Assembly (NCBI RefSeq): GCF_000203815.1
Contig: NW_004457735.1
Span: 2,356,001-2,420,000, forward strand
DNA from: Cavenderia fasciculata
Taxonomy: Eukaryota; Evosea; Eumycetozoa; Acytosteliales; Cavenderiaceae
Length of the DNA: 64,000 nucleotides
Direction: 5' to 3'
Shown in pieces: positions 46,517 through 57,677 of this stretch. Position 1 is the stretch's first letter. Each line of letters begins with the position of its first letter. The notes beneath the pieces are model-generated. The model did no database searches and had not been told where the DNA came from. It worked only from the letters and a program-made list of their open reading frames with translations. The position numbers and the translations under genes are program-made.

Positions 46517-46963
46517 CTTTTAATCTATTCTATATATCTCTATATATCTCTATCTATTTAACTACTCTATAAATAAATAAAACGAATGATTTCTTACTCG
46601 TTCGTCTTTACTTTTTTTTTTTAATAATTTCCTTTTTGTTTTGATTTAAATAATAATATTAATATTATAATCCAATCAAATATTAACTTTAAACTATATG
46701 ATTCATTGTTCTGATATATCGTAGTATGATATCTTCGAATTTGAGTAATACTAAAGAATCATGTGAATTTACCACTTTTGTTTCATCGTGTGTATATCTT
46801 CAAAAAAGAAACTGGCTGGACAATGAAACAAACGACGTCTAGTCTACTCTTTTTACTCATAATAATATGTGTGATGTGATGTGATGATCTAGATCAAAGT
46901 ACGTAGAGTGAGATGCGACTGTTTTCTATAATTTATACTCTAAAACAGGTTGAGACTTTTTAT
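46517..46963. other. Spacer, no gene seen
   Basis: 447 bp of A+T-rich DNA between rps26 and the methyltransferase gene, both minus strand, with T and AAT runs near 46610-46670. It must hold the rps26 3' end and the methyltransferase promoter. Confidence 0.5.
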
Positions 46964-47434
46964 TTAGTTGTTGGTTGGCTTGATTGGCTTTCCACCGATG
47001 GTCTTCATACCTGGTCTTTGTGGACGAGTACGGATCTTACGATCTTCGACTGAACGAACACGGACGATGTGAGAGTGAATAGCACAGGAGATACAGTATT
47101 GGGACTTGATGTAAGTTCTTGGGAACTTGTATCCCTTGGCAGTGAAGACACCGACATCAGAAATATCCTTGACAGCAGCGTTTTCAACGATTGGACGAAT
47201 GTAGAATCTCTTTACAGCCTTGTCCTATAAGAGTTTAAGTAATAATGTGTATAGGTTGTAGTGGAGGAATATAGTCAGTATATAGTTCTATCTCTGTTTT
47301 GCTGTTTTCTATGCTGTTTCATCATTATTTCAATGTACCTTTGGAACACATCTAGCACAGTTGGTGCAACGGATGAATTGGACATGTCCACGTCCGTGCT
47401 TGGATCTACCGTGATTACGTCTCTTTTGAGTCAT
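46964..47434 (-). CDS. rps26: Ribosomal protein S26 (eS26)
   Basis: Exons 47434-47339 and 47224-46964 encode 118 residues; eS26 is 115 in human. The N-terminus [20 protein letters not shown] and the zinc-binding cysteines CTNCARC (residues 23-29) with [18 protein letters not shown] are unmistakable. The C-terminal tail is Lys/Pro/Arg-rich. eS26 sits at the mRNA exit channel of the 40S subunit. Short N-terminal exon and codon choice (many C-ending codons) fit a highly expressed gene. It shares a 420-bp divergent promoter region with the zinc-finger gene. Confidence 0.97.
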
Positions 47435-47855
47435 TTTTCTGTTGTTGAGTACCAAGTAATAATTGATGATTGTAGAGATTGAAGTTTGATAGATTGGATT
47501 GATTAGATTTGTATAGTATAAAGAAGAAGAGTTAGTTAGTATACTGTCACGTACTGTGTCTGCTTGTTGTGTCTTTCTCTTTCCTATATGCACATACAAA
47601 TTCTCGTTGGTCACAAAAAGGAAGAAGCAGATTCAGGTGTATGCTTCATAAAGACAGACACAGAGGCAGAGACAGCTCACAGACTGCGCCTTGCTCAGAC
47701 GGCATCATAGTGAAAAATTAAAAAAATTAATCGTTATTTGAGAAATGGATTTGAAATTTTTGCCCTTCACATCTTGTGCTAAAAAACATCAAAGTGTGTG
47801 ATCATCGCTGCTTCTAATATATTAAAAGAGAGATAGGACAGAGAGGAGAGAGTAG
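47435..47855. other. Divergent promoter region
   Basis: Between rps26 (minus) and the C3HC zinc-finger gene (plus). It contains a G+C-richer part (47640-47710, CAGACACAGAGGCAGAGACAG and GCCTTGCTCAGACGGCATC) and an A+T-rich part close to 47740. No gene was recognised. Confidence 0.45.
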
Positions 47856-49610
47856 ATGGAGGATCGTATTAAAAATGCATTAACTAGTCTTGACAATGTT
47901 ACATTGATACATACACCATTAAATACAAATAATGTAGATGATAATGCTACTCATCAGCATGCTAGTAGTAGTAGTAGTTCTACAGTCGACAAACAAGATT
48001 CGTCATCGTCATCATCAACATCTAATAATAATCAAATATTAGATGATTCATCAAGTATATTATTTAGACCTTGGGATAGTAATGATTACTATCGTAGAGT
48101 AAAATCATTTACCATCTCTAGATGGTTTGCTAAACCTGTCTTGGTAGATCCACTTCAATGTGCTCGATTTGGTTGGATTAATTGTGATGTTGATATGTTG
48201 GAATGTACAATGTGCAGTAAAAGATTATACTATAATATTGCTCCTTCTCTATCTGCTTGTCAAAGTATGTTGTTATTATTATTATTATTGTTGTTGTCGT
48301 TGAATGATAAATATAAAAGAGTAATATTGACATTCATTTTTGATTATTATCATTTTTTGAAGCACAAAAAAGAGTGATAGACTTTTCAAATCAAGTAAAG
48401 ACAACTGGACATCGAGAGACTTGTCCATGGAGAGATAATGGAAGTCCATCGTTTTATGCTCGTTTAATCAATGTTCCTTCAAAAACATTGATTGAAAGTT
48501 ATATGGCTCGTGTAAATAATATCTACAAGAATTTAAATAGGTTTCCAGACATTGATACAACATTTTGGGTATGCTATACACAACAACAACAACAAACATT
48601 AGACATTAGTTATTAATTATTAATTATTAATAATTAATATTTAGGGAATAGTTCAAAAAAAAGAAAATAATAATTTATTGACAATGATTATAAAAGAGGC
48701 TGGTATATTGACAGATAGTAATAATACAAAGGATATAAAATTAAAGGTTGCTTGTATCATTGCTCTATGTGGATGGGATTATTATAAAGGTGATGACCAT
48801 AATAATAATAATAATGCATCATCATCATCGTCGACAACAAGAGAGGATAGTGTTTGTTGTTCATATTGTCAAAGAGTTTGTGGAATGTGGAATTTCACAG
48901 AGCTTTCAACAGACCCATTCAAAGATATATACCCCCATTTGTCAGATAAAACGATATCTGACAACAATTCAACAACAAGTAAATTCAAAAGAAATAGAAG
49001 TTTATTTGAACAAGAAGAAAGAGTTGAAACAACAATGTCAAGTGTCATTGATAGAATATTATCATTTAGTGGAAACAATAATAATAATAGTAATAATAAT
49101 AATAATAATAGTGGGTTTAATGTTACAAATAGTGAAGGTGTTTATACTGGATTTAGTGATACAAAGAGAACAAAACCACCATCAGATTTGGGTTGGAGTT
49201 GGGGAACTTCCTTTTCACATCAATCAACATCTCTCAGCTCAACCATAGAGTTTAATCAAAAAAGATTAAAACCTTTTTCACCAATTAATGAACATCGTTG
49301 GTTTTGTCCATGGATCATATTTTCAAAAGAAGAAATTCAAGACGAACAACATCAACAACAACAACAACAACAAACTAATCAGTCATCAACTACCACGACA
49401 ACTTTAACAAATAATAATAACAACAACAATTTAAATGAATCACAAGAATCGGAACAAAAAGAAAAAGAAATAACTAAAACTCAACCAGATGAAGAACCAT
49501 GTGGATGGGAAAGTTTATTACAGTTATTGACAAAGAAACAATTACCTGGTCACACTGAAAGAAAAATACATGATATTGACGTTAGAGCAACATTAAAATT
49601 ATGGCAATAA
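47856..49610 (+). CDS. C3HC zinc-finger protein (ZC3HC1/NIPA, Rsm1 family)
   Basis: Exons 47856-48264, 48363-48568 and 48645-49610 give about 526 residues. The first zinc domain reads FRPWDSNDYYRRVKSFTI, CARFGWINCDVDMLECTMC, then GHRETCPW, matching the C3HC (BIR-like) finger. A second, Rsm1-like domain follows: ACIIALCGWDYY, SVCCSYCQRVCGMW and, after a low-complexity insert, NEHRWFCPW and EPCGWESLLQLL. NIPA/ZC3HC1 is a nuclear-basket protein in animals and Rsm1 acts in mRNA export in yeast. Asn, Ser and Gln runs interrupt the second domain between its ligands, as is common in dictyostelids. The acidic N-terminal 60 residues are disordered. Confidence 0.88.
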
Positions 49611-49639
49611 ACTAATCTATCTATATATATATATATATA

Positions 49640-49860
49640 TGGCAGAGCAGATTAATCAATAAGCTCCCAACCCATCACGGTGTCGTTTTACAAAAATCGG
49701 GGCACTCGATGCAAAAGACGAGGCTAGGTCGTTATTTATCCTTTTTTTTTTTTGGATTCCCGACGAGACTCATCGATGAGAGGACGATCACCTCCCCATG
49801 TTCACCTAGTTGGGGTTATGAGAACGGTGTATCATAGTTACGCGTCCTATAAATCGCATT
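49640..49860. ncRNA. Candidate structured RNA, about 200 nt
   Basis: A long G+C-rich stretch with no ORF, containing the perfect palindrome CTCATCGATGAG (49769-49780), a CCCCA/TGGGG stem (49794-49798 with 49811-49815) and an oligo-T run (about 49742-49753) that could end a Pol III transcript from the plus strand. I could not match it to known RNAs such as SRP, RNase P or U3. Confidence 0.35.
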
Positions 49861-49944
49861 TAATTTTATTTAAATATGTTTTTTCTAAAAGTCCCAAACT
49901 TCCCAAGCACGCCTACATAAGAGCTTGAGAGATCACTTTTTTTT

Positions 49945-50035
49945 TCTTTATCCTCTTCATCCTCTTCATCCTCCTCTTCATCCTCTTCATCCTCCTCTTC
50001 ATCCTCCTCATCCTCCTCTTCTTCCATCCCATCCT
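49945..50035. repeat. CCTCTTCAT/CCTCCTCTTCAT tandem tract
   Basis: Imperfect pyrimidine-rich 9- and 12-mers repeated about eight times, entirely T/C/A on the plus strand. Located directly upstream of the gene at 50063, likely part of its promoter or leader. Confidence 0.8.
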
Positions 50036-50062
50036 CCTCCCCAAATCAATCATTTATAAATA

Positions 50063-50520
50063 ATGAAATTTACTTTAATCTTTTTAATTGTTACTTTATT
50101 AGCTTTGGCTGTTACCAATTTCAAGGAGAAGTTTCTCAAGTAAACCATGGTAATCCACCAAGTGGTTCTGTAAACTTTTGTATTATGTATGACAACTCTA
50201 CTCAATGTGCTCACGGAACAAAACACAACTGTGTCGACGTACCATTGGAAACCTGTACTGTCGTAACCAATACAAGCGACAATTCCACCTTTGGTGTATT
50301 AGTTCAACAAACCAACAATTCCATTGAAGCTACCACTTTCACAAATGGCAGCTGCACAGTGGCATTGGAAAATGTGAGCAACATTGAGTGTGGTGGATGT
50401 TCAACCAGTGGAAGTTATCAAGTACTCTGTTTTAATCAAGACAGTTCTGCTATGACTATTTCCATTCCATCTGTTTTAGTTTTAATGTCCATCATTGCAT
50501 TGTTCATTTCATTACTTTAA
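50063..50520 (+). CDS. Small GPI-type surface protein, frame break after signal peptide
   Basis: The ATG at 50063 opens a signal peptide (MKFTLIFLIVTLLALAV) that hits a stop at 50140. From about 50113 the next frame carries QGEVSQVNHGNPPSGSVNFC and the mature protein to 50520, so one base seems to be missing near 50110-50124. The mature part is Cys-rich (CAHGTKHNC, ETCTVV, NIECGGCSTSG, YQVLCF) with several Asn-x-Ser/Thr sites. It ends in a hydrophobic tail (SIPSVLVLMSIIALFISLL) with no charged end, typical of GPI anchoring. The family is not recognised. No intron reconciles the two frames. Confidence 0.6.
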
Positions 50521-51052
50521 ACTAAAAATATGATTACATCACTCCTATCCCCCCTCCCACCATCCTCCCATTCTCCCATCCTCATCCATCCTCTTACATC
50601 TTCCTACTCAACATTTAAAATTAAGATTTAAATTTCTATATTTAATATTTATTTTTTCTTTTATCTAGATAATAATAATAAAAGTTTTTTTTTAAAATAC
50701 AAACACATAATATTTAATAATTATTTATTAATATTTAATATGTTTACTTTGTTTTGATTTAAATGACTAATAATAGATCAACAAAATTATTAATTCTACA
50801 TTTTATTTAAATATATTATAAATAATTGGTTTGCAAATGACTCTATTTTTGAAAAAGTATGTGTACTGTGTGTATCGTTGTTTTGTGATTTGGGAAAAAA
50901 AAATGGGCATAATTATTCGGAGGTTGGATTTGATTTTGATTTTGATTTGAATTTGATTGATTGATTATTATTTATAATGAATGAATAAACTAGTGGTAGG
51001 TTATAGTTGGTTTGGTTTGGTTTGGTTTGGGGAGGGGATTGATTATATGTTG

Positions 51053-51098
<46 letters not shown>

Positions 51099-51112
51099 AT
51101 TATTGTTATTGA
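50521..51112. other. Convergent spacer with long TTA microsatellite
   Basis: 3' flanks of the surface-protein gene (plus) and the membrane-protein gene (minus). A+T-rich, with AATAAA-like signals and a TTA/ATT run at about 51050-51094. A TTGG repeat lies at 51008-51030. Confidence 0.5.
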
Positions 51113-53035
51113 TTATTTAATAAAATTTTGAATAATATTTGCAATAAGGGAATTACTAATGGTATCATCGGTAGAGGAGAAATCAACATTATCATTGTAA
51201 ATGACTTGGGCGTTATAGACGTCCATGAGACAATACAACAAAAAGAAGGTGTAGATGAATCTAGTGGTAAAATGAGAGATGGTTTCGTTTCTGCCTCTGT
51301 TGGAGATATCAATCTTCATGAATCGACGAGCAAAGAAACGAATGCCAAGATCGTATGCCATTTCAAAGCAGACGAGGTAGAGGTATCGGAAGAGGAGTTG
51401 GTGGAATGACTCGGTGTCTAGCTCCTCAAAGCTGGGGTAGTACGAGATCTTGTACTTTAGTGCACGGATCAGTGACAAAAAGACGACCATTGTGACAATG
51501 CTAGTGTACTCGGCCATCTTGTCATAGTAGTATTCGACGGACAACTTGCAGATATGTTGTTCGTAGGAAGGGTTGGGATCGTCGAGTGCGACACGCAACC
51601 ATCTAAAGATGCGACTGGTGGTACCACGCTTCTCGAGGTAGATGGCCAGCTGCTGGTGACGGAAGATCCAGTAACGCTTGGTCATGTGCAGCGGATAGTA
51701 GGCAATGTCAAAGACAAAGAGTACGAGCGACACGAGCACCGTGATACCCCAACTATTGATATTGAGAAACAGGTTACGATAGTAGAGGAAAAACATGAGT
51801 GGGAATTGGAAAAAGGTAAAGTAGGTGAGTTCGCGGGGACTGAGCAGACGATTCAAAATGTTGCTGACACCCATCAACATGAGACGACTGGCGTGGAAAA
51901 GCACAATCGAGAGAAGCGCAAGGAACGGCGTCGAAAAGAGATCCTTTTCAATAACGAGTGTCGCAAAGTTGTGCAACCAAAACCAAGTTGCAACGACTGC
52001 AATCTGGTAGACTACAGTGCAAATGTAATTTCTAAATGATGTTTCGTATTTGGGCATGAGTTCATCCATTACAGATGGTGATATACGTAGTTGTCCAGTG
52101 TATTGTGTACGCGAACTAATGTCTCCTCCCGTCTCGCTAGCTCCCTTTTTCTTTTTGAAAAATTCAGTCTGTGCATCACGCTCTTGTGACGATGTCAGTG
52201 TAGACGACTGGTCCTTGATGGTAGCCATCTCAATGCCTCCACCTTCAAATGTCTTGAGCACGTGTTTCTCCTCTCGCGGAGCATACATAGAGTGTCTAAA
52301 AAAGTTTGGATCCGATGGGTTGCCGCTGGCCTCGGTCACATTGACCGAATTGTGGTGTGGCAGACTGGCATCACGTGCATTTGTGACGTCGGTCATAATG
52401 TCTCTTGCTATTTGGTTCTTTTGGTCGTCTTCATCCATATCGATGAGTTTGTAGTAGCACAGAATCTTGCTTAACCGCTTGGTCCATGGCTTGGAACGAC
52501 GTTTGCGACGTTTGACACCACGCTCGTCCACTACAACATCGTCGACACCATAGACATACTGTTTCTTGAACTTGTGTATAATCACATGAATCAAATAACA
52601 TACGGCACAAAAGGCAATGACAATGGCATCGATAAACGAATATGCCAATCGATTATCCTCCTTTTTAATCTTTGTCACTACACTCAACCATGCAATCGAT
52701 ACTCCAATATAACATAAGAAAAAGAATATAATTTGAATCTTTGAACATCCTAAAAAAAAATAAAAGAAAAAGAAATAGAAATAGATTATTAATCATCATA
52801 TATATATATAATTATCTATCTATCTAAACATACCAGGTAGATTTAAATCATAGAAAGAGATCCAAGTGAAAAACATGACGATAAAGTATACCATGCTAGT
52901 CCCTGAAAAAGCCACGTACGTGTTAATAGGCAACAACAACCAAAGTAGGGTCAAAACGAATGGAATGAGAAGAAAGTTTGCATAGATGATAAAGCTTCTC
53001 GATGAGAAGAACTTGGGCATGGTTAGACGGACCAT
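51113..53035 (-). CDS. Multi-pass membrane protein, family unknown
   Basis: Exons 53035-52834 and 52749-51113 encode about 612 residues. About eleven hydrophobic spans can be read: FIIYANFLLIPFVLTLLWLLL, MVYFIVMFFTWISFY, IIFFFLCYIGVSIAWL, IDAIVIAFCAVCYLIHVII, then after a 140-residue charged loop ICTVVYQIAVVATWFWL, LALLSIVLFHASRLMLM, FTFFQFPLMFFLYY, ITVLVSLVLFVFDIAYY, IVTMVVFLSLIRAL, YLYLVCFEMAYDLGI and FIYTFFLLYCLMDVY. The large loop has a basic patch (KRRKRRSKPWTKR) and Asp/His-rich stretches and is probably cytosolic. I do not recognise a transporter or channel signature. Coding sequence is G+C-richer than neighbours. Confidence 0.8.
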
Positions 53036-53930
53036 GGTTCTAGTACTACTACTGCTTTGTGAATGTGACTACTAGTGTGTTGGTCAGCTGAACTGTATTT
53101 TGTTGTTGTTGTTGTTGTTGTTGGGGGGAGACGAAAGGCGATCTTCACCAAAAGTCGATCTATTCTATCTATTCCTCGTGTCTTCTCTACTAATATAATT
53201 GCTTGCTACGTTGCTGTTGTTGTTGTTGTAACTAAGAAGATATCGTCTTTCCAGATTATTTCTAACCTAACTTAGCAAAGAAAGAGAGAGAGTTTTTATC
53301 CTTTTGAAACCAACAAAATCTCTGTGTCGTTTTGAAAAAATCTAAAAACTAATGCTCTAAAGTGGCTTGCGTAAGGGTAAGGTACTAATCCTTGAGAAAG
53401 TATGAAAAGAGAGGGAAAATAACAATAATAAATAACTCTAGAGGGAACCTAGGATATGTGTGTATGTTGTGCGTCAAGGTTAGGTCATAGGAGGAGGAAA
53501 TTCACTTACACAGACAAAGTGTCCTTGAAAAAAATTTATAAAACGTTGTCAAAAAAAAAAAAAAAAAAACGATCGACATTGCGATCCTCTCATATCTGAC
53601 TTGACAGGAATCGGGTGGCCCAAAAGGACAAAGTGCGTGTTTAATTGATGCCCCGACGTGCCAACATCCCTCATTTGCATTTACAAAAACTCTTGATTTT
53701 TTATTATGTTCATCGTTTTTTTTTATCATAATGAACGATAATGAGGACGAGGATAAAAGAAGAGAAGTGAGTGCAGAAGCTTTCTGAAGAAGCCTATGAG
53801 ATGATGAGGTTCTTTTAATCTCTTGTCTTTTAACGAATTAATTAATTTGAGGTAAGGTTATTATTCATTATTATTTTATTATTTTTTGTGGGTGTGGATG
53901 ATGATAAGATATGATATGCATATAGATTAT
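53036..53930. other. Spacer, no clear gene
   Basis: Promoter region of the membrane-protein gene and 3' flank of the next minus gene. TTG repeats (53100-53122, 53212-53230), an A18 run near 53551-53569 and a G+C-richer block at 53572-53660 without a convincing ORF. Confidence 0.45.
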
Positions 53931-54541
53931 TTATTGAGATGGAGTACCATGTTCAACATCAGGAGTTTGGACATTCTTATCTTTTTTATCTGATGCAGGT
54001 GGAGGTGGAATATTGGTAGCATATTTAGAGGCTAGTTGTTGGAGTGGTTCACAAATGGATGTCTTGTTGGATGCCAATTCATTCCAATAGATGTTTTTAA
54101 TTTGTTTGTGTCCTTTGAAATGGAATACTGCTTCGTAGATGAATGCATCGGCTACTTGATGATCGGGTTCGTAAACACTGTGTTCTGGGAGGTCTTTGAA
54201 TTCATCGGATTTGATGTTATCATTGAGACTATCCAATAGTTTTTTATCAATCTTTTTGCCAGTTGCTGTCTTTCCAGTCTTTAGGTCCAACGACACTGTC
54301 TTGTGTACTCCTGCAAATCCTCCTGTCTAATTATAAATATATAAATATATAAATAAATAAAGAATTGGACGAGTTAACAAACAAAATATTATAAAGGGTA
54401 TAGAGAGTGATTCATGAATAGATCTTGGCTACATACCTGAGTAACAGTGACACCAGTTGGAGATGATGATTTAGGTGAATTAGCCAATGTCAATGCAACA
54501 ATAGCCACCAAGAGAATTAATATAGTTGATAATAATTTCAT
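53931..54541 (-). CDS. Secreted protein, family unknown
   Basis: Exons 54541-54437 and 54326-53931 encode about 166 residues. Residues 1-20 (MKLLSTILILLVAIVALTLA) are a signal peptide. The mature chain starts NSPKSSSPTG, then GGFAGVHKTVSLDLKTGK, a mixed helical part (KLLDSLNDNIKSDEF, QVADAFIYEAVFHFKGHKQ) with few cysteines, and a Pro/Lys-rich tail ending HGTPSQ. GGFAG followed by beta-like HKTVSLDL and a central QVADAF recall small cystatin-like inhibitors, but the match is too weak to call. There is no membrane anchor. Confidence 0.72.
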
Positions 54542-55437
54542 TTAAGTTAAATAATTAATTAAATATTACTAGTTTAGTTTGACAAAAAAGTAAAAGAAGA
54601 AATATAAATAATGAATTGATGTTGATCTCTTCTTCTTCTTCTTCTATACTTAACTGCCTTTTTGCTTGTCTTCAATACATACACATTCCCAAATATTTAA
54701 ATCAATCACCAATACAAGATGGGTGCATGAATGGATGGATGCATTGGTTGGGTTAGCCAATATAAACACACCACACAAACAACACGATAGTTGGAACCAC
54801 ATCAGCATCAAGAGGGTGCATCATCCAATAAGAAGGGGTCCTCCTACCCACCATATTCTTTTTTACAAAAAGAGAGAAAAGAAAGAGATGTGTAGTGATG
54901 TACACTACAACCCAAGTTCAAATCGGGTTAAATCATATCATCCAATACACATGTGTGATCTAATCTAGTACCTGATTTGACAAAGTTGTAACTTCACCAA
55001 TGCGTAGTACTCTAGAAATACTAATATAATTACTACAAAGCTAGAAAGAAGTGATAACAACTTTACCTTGGTAGACTCATACAAGATTTAAAGATAGAAT
55101 AATCTCAGCTCGTTGCCCAATATTTGATAATAAAAACTAATAGTTGCATAGATTTTTTTCTTTCGACCTGACTTTTGTCGATAGCTTGGTAATCACAAGA
55201 CGTCACTTGCCCTACGATCCTCATTTTTTATTACCTCTCACCTTTTCTTTGTACAAATAACTTTACACATTACATTGTATACATCTTCTTTTCTTTTTAA
55301 AAACACACAAAAAATAACAAATACATTCTCGATCGAAATAGATTAGATATACTGCTGTATATATATTTTATTTATTGTACATACACTTCACAACAACCAA
55401 TTCTTAGATAAATCTTTAAAAACAAAAACTTTGTTTG
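54542..55437. other. Divergent spacer, no gene seen
   Basis: Promoter region for the secreted-protein gene (minus) and the BTB gene (plus). CTT repeats at 54630-54645. No RNA gene or convincing ORF. Confidence 0.5.
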
Positions 55438-57521
55438 ATGTTAGCATCACAACAACCATCAAATAATAATAATAATAGTAACAACAATAATAATAATAAT
55501 AATAGTCAAAATGTAGCATCATCTTCCTTTTTACCAATTAATGGGCCAACAAGTAATAGTAGTAGTAGTATCTTATCATCACCCTTGACTAGTACTACTA
55601 CAACAACAACAACATCAACAAGTTCAAATAATAATATTAGTAATTTATTAAACCCAACCAATTCAATATTTAATAATGGATTTAAAGATTATATTGATAG
55701 TAAGAGATTCTCTGATGTAAAGTTGATATATGGATCTAAAATGTACGATACACATCGTATCATCTTGGCGTACAGTTCAGAGTTTTTCAAGAGATTGTTG
55801 TCGTCAGAGTTTAGAGAGGCTAGTCAAGCAGTCATCACTCTTCGTCAGCCAGACCCATACAACATATTCCCTCAAGTACTCTCGTTTATGTATGATGGTC
55901 GTGTTTGGATGTCACCAGACAATGTCGTTCCTCTCTTGGCAATGGCCGATCACTATCTAATCCATGCACTTCAATCTCTATGCAACAAATATCTCGACAC
56001 CAATCTAAACAGAGAAAGTGTAGTCTCTATCCTTCGTACTTCCATCTCTTTTCATTTTGACTTTATCATTGATAAATGTATTGGTATCATTGCAAAGAAT
56101 TTTCCTTATATTTGTGAACAACAACAATTATTTAAATCAAACAATAATAATAATAATAATAACAGTAATAATAATAGTAATACAAATAATAATAGTCATA
56201 ATAATAGTACAGAGAATCTAAATAATAATGATTTTGATTTAATGTTTTTACCATCATCAATATTTATAACTTTACTTAAACATCCTTATTTGGTTGTAAA
56301 GAATGAATATACATTATATCAAATAGTAATTAATTTTATTAAATATAAACAACAAGAACAACAACAACAAACCGACAACACTACCAACAATAATAATAAT
56401 AATAATAATAATACACCAAACGAAACAAATAATAATAATAATTGTATAATAGATAATAATAATATTAATGAATTAATGTCACATATAAGATATATCTGGA
56501 TGACATATGATCAATTAATAGAAATATCAAGCAATCCACTGGTACCAAGAGATATCCTAATTGAAACATTTATGGAACGTTTAAAGAAATACGAATCTTC
56601 TTCATCAACATCATCAACCATTTCAAATATCCCTTTACTATCAGTTACTAATACTATCAATAATAATAACAATCATACCGATCAACAACAAAATAATACC
56701 GATTCTACTAATAATAATAATAATAATAATAATTTTAACAAGTACCCTATCACTAATACTAGGTAATTAATCTTGGTCAATATAGTATTTATTAATTATT
56801 AAAAAAGAATATATTTACTAATTATATTTTCTTTTTTTTTTTTTTAGATTCTTACCCAGACCACCACAGTCAATACCTTTTGAATATAATCATGATTTTG
56901 ATCAAAAGGGAATTTTATATTGGATTGCAACTAATTGTTATAGAGAGAAATGGGCAAACCCTCATACTTCTTTAAGAATTAAAGTAAATATAAATATTTT
57001 AAATAATCTCATTATATACTTACCCTTTTCTCTTTTTTTTTTTTTAGATTACATCATCTAGTATTGATAAAGGAAATTTACAAGATGTAGTTGAATTGGC
57101 ACCATTTGAATTTTGGACAAAGGATGTACCAGCATCTTGGGTGACTATAGATTTGGGTCCAAATCGATCAGTCATTCCAATGTGTTATACAATTAGACAT
57201 GGTCTCAGTTTTAAATCAGACAGTCTTAGAACATGGGATTTCCAAGGATCGACAAATGGTGAGCAATGGACTGTACTGAAACGTCACACAAACGACTCTT
57301 CACTTAATTTGAAATACGCTACTCATACATGGAACATTCCAAATGTCACTGCTGCCTATCGTTATTTCCGTATCCTTCAAACTGGAAAGAACTCAAACAA
57401 TCGAAACTTTTTGGTGATTGGTGGTATCGAACTTTATGGTGAATTATTACAAAGTAATAATGTTATCAACAATGACAACACAACTACGACGAAAAGCCCG
57501 ATCAAATGGATTCAAGAATAA
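55438..57521 (+). CDS. BTB-BACK protein with C-terminal F5/8C-like domain
   Basis: Exons 55438-56762, 56848-56983 and 57048-57521 give about 644 residues. A Ser/Asn-rich head leads to a BTB domain at about residues 80-190 (FSDVKLIYGSKMYDTHRIIL, SEFFKRLLSSEFREASQ, LSFMYDGRVWM) and a BACK region (NRESVVSILRTSISFHFDFI, FITLLKHPYLVV) split by Asn runs. The C-terminal 170 residues resemble a discoidin/F5/8 type C domain: FWTKDVPASWVTIDLGPNRS, YTIRHGLSFKSDSLRTWDF, STNGEQWTVLKRH and YRYFRILQTGKNSNN. This order occurs in BTBD9-like proteins, which act as Cul3 adaptors. The upstream TTG codon is ignored; ATG at 55438 is the start. Confidence 0.87.
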
Positions 57522-57677
57522 ACGAAAAAAAAAATACAAAAGAATCATATCAACAAACCAAACCAAACCCTTGGTATACAAATAATATTAATAATAATAA
57601 TATGTTATAGATAAGTTTATTTCTAATAGAACAATACAACACTGTAGGTAGGTAAGTAAGTAATTAATTAGTTTAGG

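Larger units (their letters stand above)
49611..50062. other. Spacer with G+C-rich island and CCTCTTCAT repeats
   Basis: 3' flank of the zinc-finger gene and promoter of the surface-protein gene. 49640-49860 is listed as an ncRNA candidate. 49945-50035 is a pyrimidine tract of CCTCTTCAT and CCTCCTCTTCAT units just ahead of the next ATG. Confidence 0.5.

Noticed and set aside
49750-49790. Hammerhead-like string (CGATGAG ... GAA) on the minus strand
   Set aside because: The core CUGAUGA and GAAA elements are not both present, and stems do not pair properly.
51554-52039. 161-codon ORF antisense to the membrane-protein gene
   Set aside because: Sense strand has clear membrane spans and a phase-consistent intron; the antisense frame is a by-product.
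53502-53729. 75-codon minus ORF with Cys/His residues
   Set aside because: Ends in a translated T/A homopolymer, no family match, no neighbouring exon in phase.
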